From: Flavobacteriales bacterium
GTDB lineage: Bacteria > Bacteroidota > Bacteroidia > Flavobacteriales_D > Sanyastnellaceae
Assembly (NCBI GenBank): GCA_947457325.1
Contig: CANGVU010000133.1
Span: 1-5,032, forward strand
Direction of reading: 5' to 3'
Length of the DNA stretch: 5,032 nucleotides
Program-made: the position numbers and the translations under genes
The notes under the pieces: generated by a model
The model's database searches: none
Told to the model about the DNA's origin: nothing
What the model saw: the letters and a program-made list of their open reading frames with translations, nothing else
Part shown: positions 1 to 5,032 of the stretch, in pieces
Layout: each line of letters opens with the position of its first letter
Position numbering within the stretch: the stretch's first letter is position 1

Positions 1-1575
1 AAATTGATGTTGGAATTGGCAAGACAGAAGAATGCATACGTGAGAAAGGAAATTTCGAAGTCGGAAGCCATTCAGTATTTTACCGAAAAAGGTGACCAAT
101 ACAAATTGGAGTTGATTGAAGGGTTGAATGATGGGGAAATTACATTTTACACCCAAGGAAACTTCACAGACTTGTGCAGAGGTCCACATATTCCCAACAC
201 AGGATTCATCAAAGCTGCCAAATTGCTCAATGTAGCAGGAGCTTATTGGAGAGGAGATGAGAAGAATAAAATGTTGACCCGCGTCTACGCCATTACTTTC
301 ACCAAGCAAGCAGAATTGGAAGAGTACTTGGTGCAATTGGAGGAAGCCAAGAAACGTGATCACCGCAAGCTCGGAAAGGAATTGGGATTGTTCCATTTCT
401 CACAAAAAGTAGGAAGTGGATTACCGCTTTGGTTGCCCAAAGGTGCAGACTTAAGAGGTCGTTTACAAGCATTTTTACAAGCAGCTCAAACTAAGGCTGG
501 GTATCTTCAAGTAATTACTCCGCACATCGGTCACAAAGAATTATATGAGACTAGTGGACACTGGGCCAAATATGGATCTGACAGTTTTAAGCCAATAGAA
601 ACCCCGCAAGAAGGAGAGGTTTACATGTTAAAACCGATGAATTGTCCTCACCATTGTGAAATTTTCAAAGCAGAACCCAAATCTTATCGTGACCTGCCCT
701 TGCGCTTGGCAGAATTTGGCACCGTTTACCGCTATGAGCAAACTGGTGAGTTACACGGACTAACCAGAGTAAGAGGATTTACCCAAGATGACGCGCATAT
801 TTTCTGCACAGTAGATCAAGTTAAAGAGGAAGTAGGAAAGGTAATTGACTTGGTATTGTATATATTCAAAACTTTGGATTTCCATGATTATTTGGCTCAA
901 GTTTCATTGAGAGATCCAAACAATCCATCTAAGTACATTGGGAGTGATGAAAATTGGGAAAAGGCAGAAACAGCCATCAAAGAAGTAGCCGACGAAAAAG
1001 GATTGAAAACGGTTGTAGAGTTGGGAGAGGCAGCGTTCTATGGCCCTAAGTTGGATTTCATGGTTCGTGATGCGATTGGCAGAAAATGGCAATTGGGAAC
1101 CGTTCAGATAGACTATAATTTGCCTGAGCGTTTTCAATTGGAATACACAGGAGCTGACAACCAAAAGCACAGACCAGTAATGATTCATCGTGCGCCATTT
1201 GGTTCTATGGAAAGATTTGTAGCCATTTTGATAGAACACTGTGCAGGTCAGTTCCCATTGTGGCTTACACCAGAGCAAGTTAGATTGCTCCCAGTGAGTG
1301 AAAAATTCAACGAATACGCAAAAAGTGTAGCAAATAATCTAAAAAATTACGATATTCGCGCCTCCGTTGACGAAAGCAACGAAAAAGTGGGAAAGAAAAT
1401 CCGAGAAGCAGAATTGGCCCGTGTGCCCTATATGTTGATTATCGGAGATCAGGAGCAACAAGCCGAGACCGTTTCCGCAAGGAAAAAAGGTTCTGGAGAT
1501 TTGGGTTCCTTCTCTGTAACTGACTTTGCACAAATGGTTCAAGACGAAATCAAGGAAATGCTTTCACACGGATAA
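1..1575 (+). CDS. thrS: Threonine--tRNA ligase, 5'-truncated by the window edge
   Basis: Class II aminoacyl-tRNA synthetase that joins threonine to tRNA-Thr in the cytoplasm using ATP. The frame is open from base 1, so the TTG/ATG codons at 4 and 7 are internal; about 120 residues (the TGS domain and first part of the editing domain) lie upstream. Counting the codon at 4 as residue 1, residues 1-100 are the rest of the editing domain with CRGPH at 58-62, whose Cys and His match two of the four E. coli editing-site residues. The catalytic core follows: MNCPHH at 212-217, motif 2 around 239-258 (Arg243), FTQDDAHIF at 259-267, and motif 3 [13 protein letters not shown] at 393-405. Expected zinc ligands Cys214, His265 and His395 are present. 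Residues about 424-515 form the anticodon-binding domain. Projected full length near 643 matches the usual size, and no frameshift or missing key residue is visible. It heads the visible translation operon, 10 bases before infC. Confidence 0.98.
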   Translation, partial: KLMLELARQKNAYVRKEISKSEAIQYFTEKGDQYKLELIEGLNDGEITFYTQGNFTDLCRGPHIPNTGFIKAAKLLNVAGAYWRGDEKNKMLTRVYAITFTKQAELEEYLVQLEEAKKRDHRKLGKELGLFHFSQKVGSGLPLWLPKGADLRGRLQAFLQAAQTKAGYLQVITPHIGHKELYETSGHWAKYGSDSFKPIETPQEGEVYMLKPMNCPHHCEIFKAEPKSYRDLPLRLAEFGTVYRYEQTGELHGLTRVRGFTQDDAHIFCTVDQVKEEVGKVIDLVLYIFKTLDFHDYLAQVSLRDPNNPSKYIGSDENWEKAETAIKEVADEKGLKTVVELGEAAFYGPKLDFMVRDAIGRKWQLGTVQIDYNLPERFQLEYTGADNQKHRPVMIHRAPFGSMERFVAILIEHCAGQFPLWLTPEQVRLLPVSEKFNEYAKSVANNLKNYDIRASVDESNEKVGKKIREAELARVPYMLIIGDQEQQAETVSARKKGSGDLGSFSVTDFAQMVQDEIKEMLSHG

Positions 1576-1585
1576 CAAACATTGA

Positions 1586-2158
1586 ATGGAAAAAAAACCA
1601 ACGCATAAACCTGGAAAACCCTACCCTCGCAGAGATTTCAGAAGAGAGAAGGAGGATGAGCACCGCATTAACCAACGCATTACTGCCGCTGAGGTACGTT
1701 TGGTTGGAGACAATGTGGAGCAAGGGGTGTATCCAACTGCTGTTGCCCTGAAAATGGCGCAAGAGCAAGAGGTGGATTTGGTTGAAATTTCTCCGAATGC
1801 GACTCCTCCTGTTTGCCGCGTGATTGATTACAAGAAATTCTTGTACGATCAAAAGAAGAAGCAAAAGGAGATGAAGGCCAAGCAGGTCAATGTTACTGTA
1901 AAAGAGATTCGTTTTGGTCCCAACACTGATGATCATGACTTCCAGTTCAAGCTAAAGCATGCGCTTGAATTTTTGAAGGAAGGTAATAAAGTTAGATCAT
2001 GGGTATTTTTCAAAGGAAGATCCATTGTTTTCAAAGATCGCGGAGAGATATTGTTGTTGAAATTCATTCAAGAACTCTCAGAAGTAGGCGTGCCAGAACA
2101 GTTGCCTAAACTAGAGGGTAAGAAAATGTTTGTGATTATCAACCCTAAAAAGAAATAA
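1586..2158 (+). CDS. infC: Translation initiation factor IF3
   Basis: Binds the 30S subunit, prevents premature 50S joining and checks start-codon/initiator-tRNA pairing. The 190-residue product has a basic, proline-containing leader (1-26), the IF3 N-domain (about 27-86; RINQRI at 27-32, [16 protein letters not shown] at 63-78), the signature helix [14 protein letters not shown] at 78-91, a lysine-rich linker (about 88-100), and the C-domain (about 102-188; [33 protein letters not shown]). The leader is longer than in some homologues. The ATG at 1586 is the only sensible start: an in-frame TGA at 1583-1585 directly precedes it, so no upstream extension is possible. It is AUG rather than the AUU start used for autoregulation in E. 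coli. No Shine-Dalgarno motif precedes it, as is usual in Bacteroidota. The 10-base gap after thrS suggests co-transcription and possibly translational coupling. Bases 1649-1655 carry a perfect SD-like AAGGAGG inside the gene, most likely a by-product of Lys-Glu codons. Confidence 0.97.
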   Translation: MEKKPTHKPGKPYPRRDFRREKEDEHRINQRITAAEVRLVGDNVEQGVYPTAVALKMAQEQEVDLVEISPNATPPVCRVIDYKKFLYDQKKKQKEMKAKQVNVTVKEIRFGPNTDDHDFQFKLKHALEFLKEGNKVRSWVFFKGRSIVFKDRGEILLLKFIQELSEVGVPEQLPKLEGKKMFVIINPKKK

Positions 2159-2174
2159 TTAAATCCCTAATACA

Positions 2175-2369
2175 ATGCCAAAATCAAAAACCAAATCCGG
2201 CGCTAAGAAGCGTTTCCAGTTGACCGGTAGCGGAAAGATTAAGCGTAAGCAGGCGTTTAAACGTCACATCTTGACCAAGAAAGATACCAAGCGTAAGCGT
2301 GGTTTGGGCAATGATGCGCTCGTTCACCCTTCAGACGTAAGATCAATCAAGGCCCAATTGCTCGCCTAA
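2175..2369 (+). CDS. rpmI: 50S ribosomal protein bL35
   Basis: Small basic protein of the large ribosomal subunit. The 64-residue product is standard length for bL35 and shows the family's N-terminal signature ([14 protein letters not shown], residues 1-14), then a [19 protein letters not shown] stretch (18-36) with the typical charged and His residues, ending in a short helix-forming tail. The ATG at 2175 gives the expected MPK start. It lies 16 bases after infC in an AT-rich leader without an SD motif, and belongs to the infC-rpmI-rplT operon. The stop at 2367-2369 is followed by an unusually long 93-base gap before rplT. In E. coli translation of this cistron is repressed by bL20; no equivalent site upstream of it could be recognised by eye here. 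Confidence 0.97.
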   Translation: MPKSKTKSGAKKRFQLTGSGKIKRKQAFKRHILTKKDTKRKRGLGNDALVHPSDVRSIKAQLLA

Positions 2370-2443
2370 TTCAAGCTCATTGAATACAAGAGTAAGGTAA
2401 AAGTTTAACCCGATTGTTGGTCATAAGCGCGCAAGCCACCAGC
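2369..2443 (+). promoter_or_regulatory. rpmI-rplT spacer with two weak RNA hairpins, function unknown
   Basis: The 93-base spacer (2370-2462) is the longest non-coding stretch in the operon and holds two modest inverted repeats. The first is a perfect 6-bp AU-rich stem, ATTCAA (2369-2374) with TTGAAT (2380-2385), around a 5-base loop, starting on the last base of the rpmI stop. The second pairs GTTGGT (2416-2421) with ACCAGC (2438-2443), 6 bp with one G-U, around a 16-base loop containing GCGCGC. Neither is followed by a T-tract, so they are not terminators. They could be an mRNA processing site or a bL20 feedback target, but both stems are short enough to arise by chance. The last 18 bases before rplT are A-rich and lack an SD motif. 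Confidence 0.25.
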
Positions 2444-2462
2444 CTTCAAAAAACAAAAAATT

Positions 2463-2807
2463 ATGCCACGCAGTAAAAATGCAGTTGCTTCGAGAGAAAG
2501 AAGAAAAAAAGTTCTCAAAATGGCCAAAGGCTATTTCGGTTCCAGAAAGAATGTTTGGACCGTTGCCAAAAATGCCGTTGAAAAAGCATTAACCTACGCT
2601 TACATTGGACGTAAATTACGCAAGCGTAACTTCCGTGCTTTGTGGATTACCCGTATCAATGCAGGTGCTAGAATCCATGGTTTGTCTTACTCACAATTTA
2701 TGGGTAAAATACACGCCAAAGGAATTGAATTGAACCGTAAGGCTTTGGCTGATTTAGCGATGAATCACCCAGACGCTTTCAAAGCTGTGGTAGACGCAGT
2801 AAAATAA
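2463..2807 (+). CDS. rplT: 50S ribosomal protein bL20
   Basis: RNA-binding protein needed early in 50S assembly; in several bacteria it also represses its own operon. The 114-residue product is normal length. The N-terminal basic extension ([30 protein letters not shown], split here as [18 protein letters not shown] at 1-18 and [12 protein letters not shown] at 19-30) is the arm that threads into 23S rRNA. The family signature [17 protein letters not shown] occupies residues 54-70, followed by the globular C-domain ([11 protein letters not shown] at 73-83, [11 protein letters not shown] at 89-99). The ATG at 2463 yields the conserved MPR start and follows an A-rich leader without an SD motif. 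It is the last gene of the translation operon: 26 bases after its stop an intrinsic terminator begins. Confidence 0.98.
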   Translation: MPRSKNAVASRERRKKVLKMAKGYFGSRKNVWTVAKNAVEKALTYAYIGRKLRKRNFRALWITRINAGARIHGLSYSQFMGKIHAKGIELNRKALADLAMNHPDAFKAVVDAVK

Positions 2808-2832
2808 GTATTCGTTTTTTTGAAAAATCAAT

Positions 2833-2863
2833 AAAGGGAGCCATCTTCGTGGTTCCCTTTTTT
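2833..2863 (+). terminator. Rho-independent terminator of the thrS-infC-rpmI-rplT operon
   Basis: The 5' arm AAAGGGAGCCAT (2833-2844) pairs with the 3' arm GTGGTTCCCTTT (2849-2860). This gives 12 bp, of which two (G2840-T2853 and T2844-G2849) are G-U wobbles, closed by a four-base CTTC loop (2845-2848). A run of six T (2858-2863) starts within the 3' arm and extends past it, the classic intrinsic terminator layout. It lies 25 bases after the rplT stop codon. The T-run ends only 5 bases before the next start codon (2869), so the hairpin also bounds, or sits inside, the leader of the downstream gene. Confidence 0.93.
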
Positions 2864-2868
2864 ATGCC

Positions 2869-4773
2869 ATGAAAAATACAATCACATTATTCTTTGTTCT
2901 TTGCTTGAGTCTAGGTCTAATTGCTCAAAAAAAAGATGTGGACTTCATTTCCAAAGGTTCGGTTTGGTTCAATACACCCTACCCCATTACTTTGGAAAAC
3001 ATTCATGACAAAATAGTCGTGATCTGTCTTTGGGACGAGCAAAATCCATTTAGCACAGAGGGACTTCATCGCATAGAAAAAACTTTTGAATCAAAATACA
3101 ACGTACAATTGATTAGTGGGATTCTTGGCAATGCTCAGCAGCCAAGATCCAGAAGAGAAATTTACTCCATTATTCAAAGAGAAAACATTACGCATCCGTT
3201 AGTCATCTGTCCAGACTACAAGGGATTCAAAGATGCTGACTCAACAGGTAAATTTCAAGTTAGAATTTATGCTCGTCCAGGAGGTAAATGCCTTCACCAA
3301 TTTGTAGGAGATGATGCCGCAACGTTGGCCATTGCAAAAATAAACGAGCTTTTGACAGACAAAGAACTTGCCCCAAAACTGAGACATTGGCAACTAAAGG
3401 ATAGTGTAGAGACGCATTGCTGGGCTGACGCCAACATTGAGTTTCCTTCAGATATCTCATTGCATAAAAACAAGAACTTCTTCATCACAGAAACCAATCA
3501 CCACCGCATCCATTTGGTTACACCAGATGGCACCATAGCGCAAATTATAGGCGCACCATTGCCCGGATTTGCAGATGGACAATTGCTCAATGCGCAGTTC
3601 AATTACCCAAGAGGAACAACCTATGATGATGAACAACAATTGCTTTACGTAGCGGATAGTTACAACCACCGAATTAGAGCGGTAGACCTTCAAGCCAAGC
3701 TTGTGTTCACAATAGCTGGAAATGGAAACGCTTTCTCACAAGAAGTTCAATCCACCAACGGCGGATATGAGGCCATTGGCTATCCTATTGACGTTGTCAT
3801 GGAAAACAACAACCTTTATGTTCTTTCCGCTCAATTCAATCAGATTTTCAATCTCAATCCAATCAGCGGCGTTGCCGTTGAAGTGACAAGACTGCCGTTA
3901 TTCAATGAACAAAAGCAACGCATCTATCCCAAGCATCTTGAAGTAAAAGGATCATTGGGATATGTCACTTTTAGTGACGGGTCCATCTTCCAGATAAATT
4001 TCAACGAAGAACGAAAATCCAAAGATGCAATTACGCAGAAAGATTGGATTTACTATTACGGAAAAGGAAATTGGTTCTATCAACCTCAATCAGGCGAACC
4101 CAAAATATCAAGTGTTGCTATAGCTGGAAAAACATTAATGGCTGTATCTGAATGGAACAATGCAGTATACACCTTTAAAAAAGGGAAAATCAAATGGCTT
4201 ACTGGCTCTGCGGAAGGCTGGAAAGACGGTGGCCCCAAAGATGCTTGGTTTCATTCACCCGTTGATGTTGTCATGATTGACAACACAGCCTATATCATTG
4301 AGCAAGACAATGAATTGCTCAGATATGTGAATGCCAAAAAAGGAAATAGCAAAACATTACCGTTTGTTGCCTCTGAAGCATTGGCATTTGGGGGTAATGT
4401 AATACCGCAGGGAGAGAACATTGTATTTGAAGATGTGGTAGTTGGAGAAGGTCCTGTTGAGGTATATTTTGAAATGGATTTGGGAGAATATGAATTTGTA
4501 GAAGAGGGCGTAAATATTGTAATGCTCATTGATGATGCAATGGGATCACTCGAAAGTGAAGCTGTAACAGGTCCTGTGATAAAAGCAATGGTCAACCCAA
4601 AAGATTTAATCTATGGGAATTTACAAATTGAGATGACTTTCAGCGTTAGACATCCATTGCGCCCCGAAGTAGTCTTGCGCAAGCAGTGTATGGTAACCGC
4701 AATGTTGAATGTTATTCCGGGAGAACCTACGACAGCCAAAGTAACTTGGAAGCCACATTTGCTACCATTCTGA
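2869..4773 (+). CDS. Exported NHLRC2-like protein: thioredoxin-like domain, NHL beta-propeller and C-terminal beta domain
   Basis: The function is unknown. Residues 1-19/20 look like a Sec signal peptide (Lys2, hydrophobic TLFFVLCLSLGLIA, likely cut near LIA-Q), so the mature protein is probably periplasmic or secreted. Residues about 25-165 resemble a thioredoxin-like fold (KIVVICLWDE at 48-57, NITHPLVICP at 106-115), but the place of the active-site CxxC has only Cys53 followed by LWDEQNPF, so classical redox activity is unlikely. Residues about 186-500 form a probable six-bladed NHL propeller; the clearest repeats are FFITETNHHRIHLVTPDG (204-221) and LLYVADSYNHRIRAVD (258-273), and blades 3, 4 and 6 are degenerate. 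Residues about 510-634 are an acidic, beta-rich tail. This order matches human NHLRC2. The start gives a good signal peptide and lies 5 bases after the terminator. Tandem in-frame stops TGA TAA end it, and the glycosyltransferase ATG follows at once. Architecture is well supported; role is not. Confidence 0.85.
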   Translation: MKNTITLFFVLCLSLGLIAQKKDVDFISKGSVWFNTPYPITLENIHDKIVVICLWDEQNPFSTEGLHRIEKTFESKYNVQLISGILGNAQQPRSRREIYSIIQRENITHPLVICPDYKGFKDADSTGKFQVRIYARPGGKCLHQFVGDDAATLAIAKINELLTDKELAPKLRHWQLKDSVETHCWADANIEFPSDISLHKNKNFFITETNHHRIHLVTPDGTIAQIIGAPLPGFADGQLLNAQFNYPRGTTYDDEQQLLYVADSYNHRIRAVDLQAKLVFTIAGNGNAFSQEVQSTNGGYEAIGYPIDVVMENNNLYVLSAQFNQIFNLNPISGVAVEVTRLPLFNEQKQRIYPKHLEVKGSLGYVTFSDGSIFQINFNEERKSKDAITQKDWIYYYGKGNWFYQPQSGEPKISSVAIAGKTLMAVSEWNNAVYTFKKGKIKWLTGSAEGWKDGGPKDAWFHSPVDVVMIDNTAYIIEQDNELLRYVNAKKGNSKTLPFVASEALAFGGNVIPQGENIVFEDVVVGEGPVEVYFEMDLGEYEFVEEGVNIVMLIDDAMGSLESEAVTGPVIKAMVNPKDLIYGNLQIEMTFSVRHPLRPEVVLRKQCMVTAMLNVIPGEPTTAKVTWKPHLLPF

Positions 4774-4776
4774 TAA

Positions 4777-5032
4777 ATGAAAAAAGTGTTAGTTATCACT
4801 TACTACTGGCCACCATCTGGAGGTGCTGGTGTCCAACGTTGGCTAAAATTTGTCAAGTACTTCAGAGCATTTGGCATAGAGCCAATCATTTACACGCCCT
4901 CCAACCCTGAGATGCCCGTCATCGATGAAAGTTTAATCCATGATATTCCAGAAGGAATTACAATTATTAAGCAGCCGATATGGGAACCATACTCCTGGTA
5001 TAAGCGCTGGGTTGGTGTTAAGCCCACAGAGA
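4777..5032 (+). CDS. Glycosyltransferase (GT-B fold, family 4-like), N-terminal fragment cut by the window end
   Basis: The frame is open from the ATG at 4777 to the last base, giving 85 complete codons. It begins MKKVLVITYYWPPSGGAGVQ (1-20) and continues RWLKFVKYFRAFGIEPIIYT (21-40). This is the first beta strand, glycine-rich loop and helix of the acceptor-side Rossmann domain found in GT-B glycosyltransferases of Bacteroidota, and GGAGVQRW is the characteristic loop. Such enzymes transfer a sugar from a nucleotide-sugar donor during cell-surface polysaccharide or glycolipid synthesis at the cytoplasmic membrane face. The catalytic and donor-binding C-terminal half lies outside the window, so the substrate cannot be named. 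The start is fixed by the in-frame TAA at 4774-4776. It abuts the tandem stops of the NHL-protein gene with no spacer and no SD motif, which suggests co-transcription and possibly termination-reinitiation coupling. Confidence 0.88.
   Translation, partial: MKKVLVITYYWPPSGGAGVQRWLKFVKYFRAFGIEPIIYTPSNPEMPVIDESLIHDIPEGITIIKQPIWEPYSWYKRWVGVKPTE

Noticed and set aside
4..9. TTG/ATG codons near the window start as the true start of thrS
   Set aside because: The frame is open to base 1, and the fragment begins in the middle of the editing domain, about 120 residues short of normal length.
904..1542. Minus-strand open frames opposite the thrS catalytic and anticodon-binding domains
   Set aside because: They are antisense shadows of conserved coding sequence without recognisable domains.
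1550..1936. Minus-strand frame of 128 codons opposite infC with a leucine-rich, membrane-like stretch
   Set aside because: The leucine run is the antisense of lysine/glutamate codons in the IF3 linker; it lies wholly across well-supported genes and has no recognisable family.
2815..2827. T-run followed by A-run after rplT as a separate hairpin or second terminator
   Set aside because: The two runs are adjacent with almost no loop and contain only A-T pairs, so they cannot form a stable stem; the real terminator is just downstream.
2864..2872. ATG CCA TGA mini-frame just before the NHL gene start, as a leader peptide
   Set aside because: Two codons is too short to support, and it overlaps the start codon by chance in a different frame.
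2902..2904. Cys12 of the NHL protein as a lipoprotein lipobox cysteine
   Set aside because: The preceding residues are FVL rather than a lipobox such as L-A/S-G/A, and the hydrophobic segment continues past the cysteine, which fits signal peptidase I cleavage near residue 19.
3260..3693. Several overlapping minus-strand open frames opposite the NHL-protein gene
   Set aside because: They overlap each other and a gene with clear domain structure; none has protein-like motifs.
4290..4799. Minus-strand open frames opposite the 3' part of the NHL-protein gene
   Set aside because: The serine/threonine-rich low-complexity translation arises from antisense Glu/Asp/Val codons; there is no family signal.
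4686..4910. Plus-strand open frame of 74 codons spanning the NHL/glycosyltransferase junction
   Set aside because: It is out of frame with both real genes and has no recognisable content; the glycosyltransferase frame from 4777 explains this stretch.

Overview
The window looks like ordinary chromosomal DNA from a member of the Bacteroidota, probably Flavobacteriales or a close relative. The sequence reasons are AT-leaning DNA, starts that lack Shine-Dalgarno motifs and sit behind A/T-rich leaders, the ribosomal protein variants, and a glycosyltransferase N-terminus of the WPPSGGAGVQRW type common in that phylum. The assignment is an inference from familiarity with these families; no search was run. 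All six supported genes are on the + strand. There are no tRNA or rRNA genes, mobile elements, CRISPR arrays or prophage traces, and no gap longer than 93 bases.

Region 1 (1-2863) is a translation operon: the 3' four-fifths of thrS (threonyl-tRNA synthetase), then infC (initiation factor IF3), rpmI (ribosomal protein bL35) and rplT (ribosomal protein bL20). Gaps are 10, 16 and 93 bases, and the block ends in a strong intrinsic terminator at 2833-2863. The products charge tRNA-Thr, police start-codon selection on the 30S subunit, and build the 50S subunit. The order infC-rpmI-rplT, often with thrS upstream, is conserved across bacteria.

Region 2 (2869-5032) is a second unit. It opens only 5 bases after the terminator T-tract with an exported protein that combines a thioredoxin-like domain, a beta-propeller of NHL repeats and a C-terminal beta domain, resembling the layout of animal NHLRC2 but without the CxxC redox motif. 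Directly abutting it (TGA TAA ATG) is the start of a family-4-like glycosyltransferase that runs off the window end. The two are probably co-transcribed.

I found no clear evidence of an undescribed system. The points most worth a second look are the redox-dead NHLRC2-like protein, the terminator that nearly touches the next start codon, the 93-base rpmI-rplT spacer with two weak hairpins, and a perfect SD-like AAGGAGG upstream of an in-frame AUU inside infC.
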